Positions 35,899 to 45,818 are shown, numbered from the stretch's first letter. The stretch: 64,000 nt of DNA from an uncultured bacterium (GCA_937139365.1 CAKZPT010000079.1:1-64000), one strand, 5' to 3'. Numbers and translations: made by a program. Notes: generated by a model from the letters alone, not told the origin.

Positions 35899-38597
35899 AT
35901 GAGCACTCCGAACAAGCCGGCCCAGTTTCAGGATCTGGGCAAACCCTACGAGTGCTGCGATCGCAGCGCTCATGGCGCTCCACGGGGCGGCGGCCAATCC
36001 GATCCAGCTCCCATCGCCCGACGACCACCGCCTGTCCCTCGTCCCGCTCCTGCTGCTAGCGCCGGGCGACGAGATTTGCGCGACCGGGGCGGTTGCCAAT
36101 CTTGGCGTCGCCCCTATCGAGGCGCTGACTGAATGGGAGATTCGCTACGATCCCTTGTTGGACGCCTTTCCTCTCCCCCTTCTCGGTCCGGATCTCGCAT
36201 ACGGCCGGCCGAGTTGGACGGAAATCGACGGACAACTTGCTGAGAGCAATTCGTTGACCGATGGCCGTGCGTACACGACGCGCGAGCCGTCGCTCCGTCG
36301 CGAGGGATATCGCGAAAGCCGTTCAAACGGTGAATCTATAGGAAAGTGGTCCCCATCGTCCGCATCGAATATCTGGCCGGCGACGCGAACTGGATCTGGC
36401 GCAGGGACGTCCAAGCGTCCGAGGACGGCCGACAATGGACAGAGCTGATGCGAGATTTCGACGCCCACAAAAAGTGGGGACGTGTAGCGCTGCCGATTTT
36501 CGGACCGGTGTCGGATCGCTATGTCCAGTGGCGTGTGCACCGCGGTGGCAGCCCCATGGACGTCGTGCGTTGTCCGGCGGAAATGCGGGTGTACGTGGCC
36601 TCGCCGCCGGCCCCACCGCCCTGGAAAGAGGCGCCCGTCGAACAGGGCTTGGTTCGTGTTCGGGCAAAACCGCCTGGCGAGCCGAGCCGGGCCTGTGGCG
36701 AATGGCCGTGCGGATGCGTTCCGGCGGTCGCGGATGCTGCCCGGACATGGGTGATGGTGGCCGGAGACCCGCCGTCCACGATGGCCGAGGCGTCGCGGTT
36801 TGGCATCAACGGCTCCAACACCAAGATGGCGCCCCTTTTGCGTCGACCCGGGATTCGATGGGTCAGGTTTGAAAACCTAAAGTGGCCGATGGTGTCTCCG
36901 GGGTCGGCCGAGTTCCGCTTCGACGGATCCGTCGGTCCCCGTGGCGCGTCCACCATGACGCCATTCTGCAATGCTACCGGGAGGCCGGTCTCGACGTGCT
37001 GCCGTTTTTGTTCATGACCGCTCCCCACGCCAGCTCGCCCCCCGCCGACATCACGAACCGGCAGCGCCGGATGTTTTACCTGCCCAGCGACGACTCGGAG
37101 TTTGCGGAATACGCGTTCCAGACGGCGGCGCGATACGGGACGCGGCCACACCCGGTGGGGGCGCTGCGGACACCGGACGGGCAGTCCGGCCTCGGATGGC
37201 TGACCGTTTACGAAATCTGGAACGAACCGAACCTGTCAGATCCGCGATGAGGAGCATGGGCGGTTCGTTGGACCGGTATCTGCTGTTGCCTCGCGCGGCG
37301 GCGGAGGCCGTTCGCCGCGCCGATCCCGCCGCGAAAATCGCCAATGGCGGGTTTGCGGGCGTGGACGTGGACACCGTCGACCCCCTCCGCGTTTTCCTAT
37401 CCCGACGGGCGCCGTCCGCTCGATTTCATCGACATCCTGAACGTCGGTTGTTACACCGGACGCGAGGCTCCGGAGACCGCCCTTGAGGATTTCAACGCCG
37501 GCGGCGCCGGCGAGCTGCCCCCGCCGAAACAATTCCGCCGTCTCGCGAGGTGGCGCGATCGGAACAAGCCAGGGATGCCCATCTGGCTGACGGAAACAGG
37601 GTACGGCTCGGCCGGCCCCTTCGGAACCGACGAGCGCACCCAAGCGGCCCGCCTCCCGCGGATGGTCATGCTCGCGCTGGCTAACGGAACGGACAAGGTG
37701 TTCGTGTACCGCGAGAGCTGATCCACGCCCGCCAAGCACGCTGCCTCGGCATTGGTCCGCAACGACGGCACGATCAAACTGTCCTTTCTGAGCTACGCAA
37801 CGCTGGTGCGCAGGATGGACGGAGTACGCGGAGATGCGGTGCCGCTATCCGTCGGCGACTCCAATGTGGTGGCGCTGGTCTGGGAGTCCAGGACCGCCGC
37901 GCCGCCGATCACGGCCTGGACCATCGAGGACCATCCAAGACGCCTGGAACTCGACCTCGGCGAGGCGGCCGTCTGCGATGCGTTCGGGTGGTGCATGACG
38001 GTCGCCTGTGCGACGGGGATCGAACTGTCGATCTTTCCTCTCTACATCCGGCCGAACGTGCGGACCGATGGGATGGTCCGGGCTATGGCGCGCGCCTTGG
38101 AGGACCGGCGGCGGAACGAAATGGCGGACGCGGAGCTTGGACGCCGGAGAGGATGGGTGTTCAATTTTGGTCCGGAAACCCATCGCATGTTTCGGTGGAT
38201 CGGCGTCGAACGCGAGGTCGTCAGCGTGCCCGCGGCCACGGTGTTCGAGGACGGCCGCGGATACGGTTGGTTTGGTCGGCGTGACCGCCGCGTCCGACGG
38301 CCGGAGGCCGTGGGCCAGGGACCCCATGGAACGGACTCTCACGTCCGCATCGCTCCCAAGGGGCGGTTTCGCGTCCTCACGGGCCCCTGGCGATTCATGT
38401 TGAGGGTTTCTGCTGAACCAGCAGGGACCACGGGCATGACGGCCGTTTCCGATGCCAAGGAATGGTCCGTTCCCTTCAGCGCCAGCATCCGGCCATCTCG
38501 ACCTCGTGTTCGCCGGATGGTCCGCGCTGCATTGGTTGTCGCTGCTCGAAAAACCATCGCCTTGAGTAAGTGCCACAACGACACTTCTTGGCTGTAG
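35899..38597 (+). pseudogene. large exported clan GH-A glycoside hydrolase, heavily decayed
   Basis: Fragments in different frames line up as one protein. First come a signal-like AAIAALMALHGAAANP (about 35957) and an N-terminal domain. A discoidin-like segment follows (VRIEYLAGDANWIWRRDVQASE, 36360). A catalytic domain has VYEIWNEPN (acid/base Glu, about 37207) and IWLTETGYGS (nucleophile Glu, about 37582). TGA at about 37719 interrupts VFVYRES-stop-STPAKHAAS. A C-terminal domain has FNFGPE and DGRGYGW. At least four frameshifts and one nonsense codon are needed to join it. The fold resembles GH39/GH5-type enzymes. The start is approximate. It is clearly non-functional as a whole. Confidence 0.75.
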
Positions 38598-38761
38598 AGT
38601 CACTGCGCCAGAGTGCCATTATGGCTTGCTCTTGGTGACAGTCAAATTGTTCTTAATTCACCATCAATAATTTATCCATGTATACATGCGTGGCATGTCT
38701 GTTGCTGTCCAGCTTGATGGATCGCATAAGGCGAACCAGAGAGAACGCGGAGGTGATCAGG
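38598..38761 (+). promoter_or_regulatory. AT-rich promoter region of the hsp20 cluster
   Basis: This stretch is markedly AT-richer than the rest of the window (for example TTGTTCTTAATTCACC and CAATAATTTATCC, 38648-38677). It precedes three heat-shock genes. No single promoter is certain. GGAGGTGATC at 38749-38758 is a near-perfect anti-SD match for the first gene. Confidence 0.45.
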
Positions 38762-39187
38762 ATGATGCTGAACAGTGCATGGTGGGATCCGATGGCGGAA
38801 CTGGCGAGGTTCCAGCGGGAGATGAATCGGCTGATGGATGCCTTTTGCCAGTCCAGCGACCTGTTCCCGCGCGTCAATGCGTGGGCGGACGATAACACGG
38901 TGGTGGTTCGCGCCGAAGTGCCTGGGGTGGACCCGGCCTCGCTGAAGGTCTCGGTGGCCAGCGATGTCTTGACTCTGGAGGGGGAGCGGTCGGAGGCGAC
39001 TCCGCCGAACCTTCGGGAAGCGCATCGTCAGGAGCGGGCTGCCAGGACCTTCTCTCGGTCTCTTCGTCTCCCCTGGGAGGTCGAGGAAGGTCAGGTGAAG
39101 GCCGTGCAGAAGAACGGCGTGCTGACGGTCACCCTGCCGCGGCGGGAATCGACGAAGCCCCGGCCGATCGCGGTGACCGCAGAGTGA
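38762..39187 (+). CDS. small heat shock protein, Hsp20 family (first of three)
   Basis: A 141-residue alpha-crystallin-domain chaperone that would hold unfolding proteins without ATP. ATG 38762 is fixed by GGAGGTGATC 8 nt upstream; the longer frame from 38678 is not supported. The N-terminal WWDPMAELARFQREMNRLMD is typical of bacterial Hsp20. The crystallin domain shows VRAEVPGVDPASLKVSV and ends NGVLTVTLPRR. The C-terminal I-x-I/V anchor may be PIAVTAE. The next hsp20 starts 16 bp later. Confidence 0.92.
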   Translation: MMLNSAWWDPMAELARFQREMNRLMDAFCQSSDLFPRVNAWADDNTVVVRAEVPGVDPASLKVSVASDVLTLEGERSEATPPNLREAHRQERAARTFSRSLRLPWEVEEGQVKAVQKNGVLTVTLPRRESTKPRPIAVTAE

Positions 39188-39203
39188 GTTTGGAGGTGAC
39201 ACC

Positions 39204-39602
39204 ATGAACAATGCGAAGGAATTGCAGGTGCAGAGGGTAGAACCCCGGCCGGTGGATGCCACGCGGAATCGCCCCGTCTGCCGTCCGGATACGGACATCT
39301 ATGAAACCGACGAAGCGATCGTGGTGGTGGCGGACCTGCCCGGGCTCGATCAGTCGAATGTGACGGTCGAATACCAGGACGATGTGCTCACGGTCCGCGG
39401 TCACGCGCCGGCGCCGCCCGCCGTCCAGGGCGAACCGCTGTTCCGCGAGTTCGTGGATCGCGATTTCGAGCGCTCGTTTTCGATCAGCGCCGCCATCGAC
39501 CGTGACCGGATCAGCGCGCGGATGAAGCACGGGGTCCTGACGGTGACCCTGCCGTTCGCGCCGGAAGTCCGGCCGAAGCAGATCGCTGTGACGTCGGATT
39601 GA
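39204..39602 (+). CDS. small heat shock protein, Hsp20 family (second of three)
   Basis: A 132-residue Hsp20 with a short N-terminal arm (MNNAKELQVQRVEPRP). Its crystallin domain begins DIYETDEAIVVVADLPGLDQSNV and ends GVLTVTLPFAPE, followed by the IAV anchor. GGAGGTGA stands before the ATG. The very short N-terminal arm suggests a co-assembling partner for the neighbours, similar to paired HspA/HspB-type proteins. Confidence 0.92.
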   Translation: MNNAKELQVQRVEPRPVDATRNRPVCRPDTDIYETDEAIVVVADLPGLDQSNVTVEYQDDVLTVRGHAPAPPAVQGEPLFREFVDRDFERSFSISAAIDRDRISARMKHGVLTVTLPFAPEVRPKQIAVTSD

Positions 39603-39621
39603 TGTAGAAAGGAGGAAAACG

Positions 39622-40128
39622 ATGAGCCGCAGTCTGATTCCGTGGCGCCGACGCGCGCCCGCGCCGGCGCGGGTCGAGGACAATCCGTTCGAGGTCCTGC
39701 ACCGCGAGATGACGTCGTTGTTCGACGGTTTCTTCCGCGAGTTCGAACAGGCGTTCCGCGGTTGGCCGGGCCTCGCCCGGGGCGGCGGACCCGCGCTCGC
39801 ACCGGCGGTGGATGTCTCGGAGACGGACGACGAGGTCCACATCGCCGTGGACCTCCCCGGCCTGACCGAGAAGGACGTCGAAGTCAGCATTGACGACGAC
39901 GTGTTGGTCGTCCGCGGCGAGAAGAAGCAGGAACGAGAGGAAAAGAAGCGCAACTATCATCTCCTCGAGCGCTCCTACGGGCGTTTCGAGCGGCAAGTGG
40001 AGCTCCCGGGCGGGCTCGATCTCGACCGCGCGGGCGCCAAATTCAAAAACGGCGTGCTAACCGTGACCCTGCCAAAGCGTCCAAACGCTCAGTCCCGTCG
40101 ACGCACCATCGAAGTCCGGGAGGAATAA
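39622..40128 (+). CDS. small heat shock protein, Hsp20 family (third of three)
   Basis: A 168-residue Hsp20 with the longest N-terminal arm of the trio (FEVLHREMTSLFDGFFREFEQAFRG). A full crystallin domain follows: PAVDVSETDDEVHIAVDLPGLTEKDVEV, YHLLERSYGRFERQVELPGG and NGVLTVTLPKR. The C-terminal anchor is TIEV. AAAGGAGG precedes the start. A GC-rich hairpin follows the stop. Confidence 0.93.
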   Translation: MSRSLIPWRRRAPAPARVEDNPFEVLHREMTSLFDGFFREFEQAFRGWPGLARGGGPALAPAVDVSETDDEVHIAVDLPGLTEKDVEVSIDDDVLVVRGEKKQEREEKKRNYHLLERSYGRFERQVELPGGLDLDRAGAKFKNGVLTVTLPKRPNAQSRRRTIEVREE

Positions 40129-40142
40129 TCCACTTCTGCCTG

Positions 40143-40164
40143 GCCGCGCGGCCCCCCGCGCGGC
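40143..40164. terminator. hairpin after the hsp20 cluster
   Basis: A perfect 9-bp stem GCCGCGCGG/CCGCGCGGC with loop CCCC. No T-run follows, so termination is inferred from position between the convergent hsp20 and malic enzyme genes. Confidence 0.5.
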
Positions 40165-40240
40165 TCTCGTCGTATACAGACGGGTCGGCCGGGTGCGCGA
40201 TCCCTAGTCGCTTCGGCACCCAACCGGGGACCGACGCGGC

Positions 40241-41620
40241 CTACGCGGGCGGAGCCTTGGGAACGTGGCCCAGTTCCATCGCGTCCGCCGCCATTTGCCG
40301 CGCGCGGCGGATCGATCGCTCGGCCGATTCATGCAACTCCGCCCAAGACAACGGTCGCCGGGCCACACCCTCGACCACCGCCTGCGTGCCGACGTCGGCC
40401 GCCTCGCGGGGAAACACCTCCCAATCGTCCATCGTCGGCAGAATCCGGTCGACCGAGAGACGGGGGCCGACGGATCCTGCCAGCGAACGGGCCGCGGCCA
40501 GGCACATCGTGTCGGTGATGGTGCGTGCCCGCACGTCCAGGACTCCTCGGAAAAGACCGGGAAAACACAGCGAGTTGTTCACCTGGTTGGGAAAATCGGA
40601 GCGGCCGGTCGCGAAGACCGCCACGCCGGCCTCCGCGGCCTCCCAGGGCCATATCTCGGGAACGGGATTTGCGCACGCAAAGACGATCGCGTCGCGCCGC
40701 ATGGTCCGCAGCCACTCCGGCCGGATCGTGCCGGGGCCGGGCGTCGAACAGGCGATGACGACGTCGGTGTCCCGGATGGCCTCCGGAATGCCGCCCGTCC
40801 GTCCTTCCGCATTCGTCTCGAGGCAGAGCCGCCACTTGGCGGCGAACCGATCCCGCACCGCCTCCACATCGCGCCGGTCGCGCCCCAACAGGCCGCGGCT
40901 GTCCACTACGTAACACCGGCCTGGATCGGCCCCGGAGGCCATGAGCAGCCGGGCGGCCGCCGTGTTGGAGGCGCCCGCCCCGATCAGCGCAATGGCGACA
41001 TCGCCGATCCCCTTGCCCACCACCTTCAGCGCATTGATCAGTCCGGCGAGGATCACTGTCGCCGTCCCCTGCTGGTCGTCGTGCCAAACGGGAATCTCGG
41101 CCTGCTCGCGCAACCGGTCCAACACCTCAAAGCACGACGGCTGGGCGATGTCCTCCAGGTTGATGCCGCCGAACGAGGGTTGGATCGCCAGTACGAAATC
41201 CACGAGGGCCTGCGGCTCGTGCAGATCGACCACAAGGGGCACGGCGTCCACTCCCCCGAGGTATTTGAACAACAATGCCTTCCCCTCCATCACAGGAAGC
41301 CCCGCCGCCGGCCCGATATTCCCGAGGCCCAGTACACGGCTGCCGTCGCTGACCACGGCCACCGTGTTGCCGCGATTCGTGTGGTCAAAGACCCGCTCCG
41401 GCCTTTCCGCGATGTCGCGGCAGGGAGCGGCGACGCCGGGCGAATACCAGATCGCGAAGTCGTCGAAGCCGGCCACGCGGCATTTGATGCCAGTCTCGAC
41501 CTTGCCGCGGTAAAAGGGATGCAGCCGCATCGCCTCGCGGGCTGGCGCCTCCGCCCGCGCCCGCAGTTCCGCGCCGTTGTCCGCCGGGTTGCTGTTCATT
41601 GGTTGATTTCGTCCCGCCAT
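40241..41620 (-). CDS. malic enzyme (oxaloacetate-decarboxylating), short type
   Basis: Converts malate to pyruvate and CO2 with NAD(P)+. The 459-residue protein has the malic domain: FAIWYSPGVAAPCRDI, VAVVSDGSRVLGLGNIGP, PVMEGKALLFKYLGG, and the metal-binding NLEDIAQPSCFEVLDRLR and VWHDDQQGTATV. The Rossmann domain has LIGAGASNTAAARLL. It lacks the C-terminal phosphotransacetylase-like domain of MaeB. The start could be ATG 41599. It follows rnfB by 85 bp on the same strand. Cofactor preference cannot be read here. Confidence 0.92.
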   Translation of the reverse strand: MAGRNQPMNSNPADNGAELRARAEAPAREAMRLHPFYRGKVETGIKCRVAGFDDFAIWYSPGVAAPCRDIAERPERVFDHTNRGNTVAVVSDGSRVLGLGNIGPAAGLPVMEGKALLFKYLGGVDAVPLVVDLHEPQALVDFVLAIQPSFGGINLEDIAQPSCFEVLDRLREQAEIPVWHDDQQGTATVILAGLINALKVVGKGIGDVAIALIGAGASNTAAARLLMASGADPGRCYVVDSRGLLGRDRRDVEAVRDRFAAKWRLCLETNAEGRTGGIPEAIRDTDVVIACSTPGPGTIRPEWLRTMRRDAIVFACANPVPEIWPWEAAEAGVAVFATGRSDFPNQVNNSLCFPGLFRGVLDVRARTITDTMCLAAARSLAGSVGPRLSVDRILPTMDDWEVFPREAADVGTQAVVEGVARRPLSWAELHESAERSIRRARQMAADAMELGHVPKAPPA

Positions 41621-41705
41621 CGGCCGCGGGCCGCAAGAGCATGACCGATGCCCGCCCGTCTGCCGACCACGGCGCCGGCGCCGTCGGATGGAATGCCGGC
41701 GGCGG

Positions 41706-42620
41706 TCACCCCTGCCATTCGGTCTTGTCCACCGTGGTCTGGAAGTCCGCGACGACGACTGCCGGAGCCTCTTCGCCGGCGGTCGCCGCTAGGTCGCTGG
41801 GCGTGGGCTTGCCCACGTAGATCAGCCCGTGCATCGGACATTTCTCGACGGCCTGGTCCACCCCCTCCATGTGATCGGGGTCGTATGCATCGTAGTCGAT
41901 CACCGGCAGGTGTCCGTCGGTGAACTGGAACACGGGGCTTCGCTTCCCGCACGCACGGCAGCCGATGCACCCGACGGTGCAGACGTCCTTGACCTCCTTA
42001 CCGAAATCCTTGTTCGAGCAGGCGATCACGAGCATCCGGTCGCGCTTGAAGGGCACCATCGTGATGATATTGCGTGGACACACCCGGGCGCAGGCGCCAC
42101 AACCGGTGCACGCCTCGTAGTTTACCACCGCCAGTCCGTCGCGGATGTGGATGGCGTCGAACTCGCAGGCCCGCACACAGTCGCCGAGGCCAAGGCATCC
42201 GTAGACACACCCCTGAACGCCGGCGACGAGATTGGCGGCCGCACAGCTCGGCTCGCCGCGGTACTCCGCCCGCTGCAGCCGCTCGTTCAGGCTGGCCCGG
42301 CAATGGACCACCGGACGCCGCGGCCACGACGGCTTGAGCTCGACCCCCATGATCGCCGCAACCGCGGCCGCACACGAGGAGCCACCGACGGGACACTTGT
42401 CCGGCAATTCGCCGTTCAGCACGACCGCCTCTGCATAGCTGGCGCACCCGACGTAGCCGCATCCGCCGCAGTTGGCGCCCGGAAGCTCGCCCAGCACCGC
42501 CTCGACCCGCGGGTCGACCTCCACGTGCAGAGCGTCCTTCGCCCACCCCAACACCCAGCCAGCGCCCACCGCCAGCACCAACATGGAACCGCCCGCCAGT
42601 CCGATGACCAAAAGATCCAT
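41706..42620 (-). CDS. rnfB: RnfB-like ferredoxin subunit without other rnf genes
   Basis: ATG 42620 (MDLLVIGLAGG) gives 304 residues; the upstream extension crosses the promoter. An N-terminal membrane helix is followed by the RnfB cluster GANCGGCGYVGCASYAEAV with a further Cys in DKCPVGG. Two 4Fe-4S ferredoxin sites follow (CVYGCLGLGDCVRAC and CTGCGACARVCP). A third Cys group, CTVGCIGCRACGK with CPMHG, comes last. RnfB receives electrons from ferredoxin in the Rnf complex. No rnfA/C/D/E/G is present here, while a complete NQR lies 6 kb away. Other rnf genes may lie outside the window. Confidence 0.88.
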   Translation of the reverse strand: MDLLVIGLAGGSMLVLAVGAGWVLGWAKDALHVEVDPRVEAVLGELPGANCGGCGYVGCASYAEAVVLNGELPDKCPVGGSSCAAAVAAIMGVELKPSWPRRPVVHCRASLNERLQRAEYRGEPSCAAANLVAGVQGCVYGCLGLGDCVRACEFDAIHIRDGLAVVNYEACTGCGACARVCPRNIITMVPFKRDRMLVIACSNKDFGKEVKDVCTVGCIGCRACGKRSPVFQFTDGHLPVIDYDAYDPDHMEGVDQAVEKCPMHGLIYVGKPTPSDLAATAGEEAPAVVVADFQTTVDKTEWQG

Positions 42621-42627
42621 ACGGTCC

Positions 42628-42656
42628 AGTCTAACGTGCCCTGTCCGACCGGCCAA
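42628..42656 (-). promoter_or_regulatory. candidate promoter of rnfB (leaderless geometry)
   Basis: On the minus strand: TTGGCC (42656-42651), a 17-nt spacer and TAGACT (42633-42628), followed by seven bases and the ATG at 42620. The predicted start site coincides with the start codon. Confidence 0.5.
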
Positions 42657-42747
42657 GCCGGCCCGGCTGCCGGTGTGCCGTCCCAGCGCCGTCTCCGATC
42701 GCCGCCGTCGTTGATCCCCTCCCCGGCCGCGCGGCGCGCCCCGTTGC

Positions 42748-42776
42748 TTGACCTACCCCGCCGACGGACCTAGCCT
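42748..42776 (+). promoter_or_regulatory. candidate promoter of the sugar isomerase gene
   Basis: TTGACC (42748-42753), a 17-nt spacer and TAGCCT (42771-42776). The predicted start is about 20 nt before ATG 42803, leaving room for the GGAGG ribosome-binding site seen there. Confidence 0.5.
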
Positions 42777-42802
42777 TCTACCGCCAGCGCCATGGAGGCC
42801 CG

Positions 42803-43678
42803 ATGACACCCCTATTCCTCAGCCGCCGGCAATTTCTGGCCGCAAGCGCGGCGGCCGGCATCGCCCCAGCCGGACGCACCGCCGCCGAACCGCGCCGTTT
42901 CCTGTTCGGCGCATGTCAGGCGCCGGACCGTCTCGCCTTGCTCAAGGAGGCCGGCTACGACTTCCTCGAGGCCGACGTCGCCGGCCTTCTGATGCCGGCG
43001 AAGCCCGACGAGGAGTTCGACCAGAAGACCGCACGGTTTCTGCCCCTCCCCATTCCGATTCGCTCGTGCACCGGCTTTTTCCCCCACTCGATTCCACTGG
43101 TGGGACCCAGCGTGGACATGGCGGCGATCGAGCGGCACGCGGCCACCACGTTCCGCCGCGCCCGGCAACTGGGCATCTCGTTCATCGTCCTCGGCAGCGG
43201 GGGTTCGCGCAAGATCCCAGACGGCTTCGATCCGGCCCGCGCCCGCGAGCAATTCATTGAGGTCGGCCGTCGGCTGGGCCCGCTGGCGGAGCCCTGCGGC
43301 GTGACGGTCGTATTGGAACCGCTCAACCGCGGCGAAACCAACTTCCTCCACACCGTCGAAGAGGGCATCGGAGTAGTTGACGCCATCGCCCACCCCAACG
43401 TGCAGCTGCTGGCCGACTTCTACCACATGTTGAGGGAGGACGAGGGGCCGGCGTCGATCGAAAAGGCGGGCGCGCGGTTGCGCCACTGCCACATCGCCGA
43501 AAAAAAGGACCGGGCCGCGCCTGGCACGTCAGGCGAGGATTTTCGGCCATTTTTTCACGCACTCAAGAAGATCGGGTACGCCGGCGGGGTCTCGATCGAG
43601 GGCAGATGGAGCAAGGACCTCGCCGCCGACCTTCGTCGCGCGCTGGAGACGATGCGCCGTCAGGCCGCCGAGGCTTGA
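42803..43678 (+). CDS. sugar phosphate isomerase/epimerase-like TIM-barrel protein, Tat signal
   Basis: A 291-residue AP-endonuclease-2-fold protein. It starts with a twin-arginine signal (LSRRQFLAASAAAG). The barrel shows GYDFLEADVAGLL, VVLEPLNRGETNFLHTVEEG with the metal-binding Glu, LLADFYHML, RHCHIAEKKDR and GGVSIEGRW with the last Glu. These positions match metal ligands of xylose isomerase-like epimerases. Export of such a protein is unusual but common in this bacterial group. The substrate is unknown. GGAGG precedes the ATG. Confidence 0.85.
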   Translation: MTPLFLSRRQFLAASAAAGIAPAGRTAAEPRRFLFGACQAPDRLALLKEAGYDFLEADVAGLLMPAKPDEEFDQKTARFLPLPIPIRSCTGFFPHSIPLVGPSVDMAAIERHAATTFRRARQLGISFIVLGSGGSRKIPDGFDPARAREQFIEVGRRLGPLAEPCGVTVVLEPLNRGETNFLHTVEEGIGVVDAIAHPNVQLLADFYHMLREDEGPASIEKAGARLRHCHIAEKKDRAAPGTSGEDFRPFFHALKKIGYAGGVSIEGRWSKDLAADLRRALETMRRQAAEA

Positions 43679-43686
43679 AAAACCTC

Positions 43687-45715
43687 TTACCCTCCGTGAA
43701 GGGCGGGGCGGGCGAGCTCGACGACCACCGCGCAGGGCCGGTCGTGGGGGCGGTCCAACAGGAACATGGCCTGCCATTTTAACGGCGGGTCGGGGCGGCC
43801 GTTTTGGTCGCCGCCCCACCAGTGGGCCCCGTCGGCGAACAGGCTCAGCCGGATCCACGTCCACTCGCCGTCGCGCGTCAGTTCGGCGGCGCGCGCCTGG
43901 AAGACCTCCCCGCTGCGGTCCTCAACGCGACAGGTGATCCGGCACGGATCGCCGACCGCGCGCGCCCAAAGGCCCAGCACCTCCGGCACGCCCTGGACGG
44001 ACGCCGCGTCGGGCGCGGAGGGCTGCACCGGAAAATAGGCATAGCCGGTGTCGGTGGTCACGGCGACGCACAGCGCCGGGCACGTCCACCCGGGCAGAAG
44101 CCCTTCCGCTGCGATCGCCCGCGCTTTCGCCCCATGGCGGGGTGCGGGGCGGCCGTCGGAGTTCATACGAACGCGATACCGGGCCGGATCGAACGGCTGG
44201 ATCGGCCGCCAGCGGGGGGCATCGGCCTGCGCGATGACGACCGATTCGAGCCATACCTCCGCCCGCGACACGGCGGCCGGCGCCGGCCGCCGCACCACGA
44301 CGCGTCCGGAGGGGAGGTCCAGCTCGTGGCGGGTCGCCGTCCCGTCAGCGCCGGCGATGCGCAGGGCGGCGCGAAGCGGCGGCCCGAACCCTTTCTCGAC
44401 AATCGCCACCATGTTGTCGTCCGAGGGGCCGGGCGCGACATCCAACGACGTGACGCGCCCGTCGGACCAGTCCCACTGTGTGGGGCGCTTCAATTCGCCC
44501 ACGGCGGCGGCGGGCACCGCGATATAGCACGGTGCGTCCGTCAGCCGCACCACGGCGTCGTTGCCCACGCGCGCCGGCGCGCCAAGGTGTCCCTCGAGAG
44601 GCGCACCGACCATGGATGCCGGCAGGCGCAGGTCGGCGCCGCCAGGATCGAGCGTCCACGCGGCCAGCCGCCAGCCGTGGGTCTCGCGATACAAGAGGAC
44701 CCAGTCGGCGGGCCTCGATCCGCCGTCGATCCGGGGCAGCGAACACCGGCGATCGAACCGGGCGTCGCCCAGGTGCCGGTGAAGCGTCACGGCGGCCACA
44801 TCGGCCGGCTTCGGTGCGAACGCCGGCACGGCGTTGGTGCGCCAGCGATGGGCGACCACGCCGAAATGATGTTCCGGGTCCTTCGGGTCCAACCCGTCGT
44901 CGCGCCAGTCGTACCAGATGGACAGCGGAATGCCGCAAGCCGCGTTGACCAGCCATTCCCGCGGCAACAGGCGCCCCTGGCGGTCGGCATCAAATTCCTC
45001 CCAGACGGCGGAATAGCCCCACTCGCCCGACAGGATGGGCACGGACCGTCCCGAGGGCGCGTATCGGGCGATCAGGTCCCGCAGCCGTCCGTACTCCGCC
45101 GCCACGGTTTCAGGGTCAGTCCGGCGGTAGGGATCACGGTCACGGCGTGCCAGTGCTCCAGCAGGCCGCCACGGAAGCATTCCTCGAGAAAGGCCCAGTC
45201 GATTTGCGAGACGGCGGGGCCGACGAGCCGCTCCTCCGGCGCGGCGGCGCGCACCTCGCGCGCGACGGCGCGCGCCAGCGCGATGTAATCGGTGACGTTG
45301 GGCGCCGGCTTCCAAAACTTTCTCAGGTTCGGCTCGTTCCAAAGTTCCCAGAGGTGTCCGCGGCCGCCGCCCACCGCGCGAAAGCCGCCCGTCCCTCTTC
45401 CGTGCGCGGCGCCTCGCCGTTGTCGTAATGGGGGTTGCCGTAGTCAAGGATCCAAAGCGCCCGCAGCCGATGGTCCGCGAGGGTGGCCGCCAGCCGGTCG
45501 TACGCCGAAAAATCGTACTCGCCGCGCCGCCGCTCGATCGCCGCCCAGAACATGTCCATCCGGACCCAGCCGACGCCCGTCGCCGCAAGGGTCTCCATCT
45601 CGCCCGGCCGCGGATCGGTGAAATGGATGTTCACGCCGCGTTCGTCGCCGCCGAAAACGCCGGCCGCGGCGGCCGCCCATACGGCCGCGCAAAATCGCCA
45701 TCGGGTCCGGAGCAT
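43687..45715 (-). pseudogene. exported clan GH-A glycoside hydrolase, two frameshifts
   Basis: The N terminus (45715) has a signal peptide and GVGWVRMDMFWAAIE. Near 45365 the frame shifts, and GHLWELWNEPNLRKFW with the acid/base Glu continues in a second frame. Near 45130 it shifts again, and the rest (YRRTDPETVAAEY, VPILSGEWGYS with the nucleophile Glu, SIWYDWRDDG) runs to 43687 in a third. The C-terminal half is two beta-rich regions. It is related in design to the decayed gene at 35.9-38.6 kb (NEPN and a nucleophile segment), of GH39/GH5-like type. The long 3' frame remains open, so decay is recent. Confidence 0.8.
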
Positions 45716-45776
45716 GCCGTTCTCTCCGACTTCGGTTTGTCCGGCGGCTCGTCATGACTTACCTTTTCCTCGCTTC

Positions 45777-45801
45777 GCCGCCGGTCCGGCGGCACTATAG
45801 C
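45777..45801 (+). promoter_or_regulatory. palindrome abutting a -10 box, SGNH hydrolase promoter
   Basis: GCCGCCGG-T-CCGGCGGC (45777-45793) is a perfect 8-bp inverted repeat. It lies directly upstream of TATAGC (45796-45801), and GAGGAGG follows before ATG 45819. It could be an operator, or a chance GC-rich palindrome. Confidence 0.4.
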
Positions 45802-45818
45802 AAAGCGAGGAGGATTCG

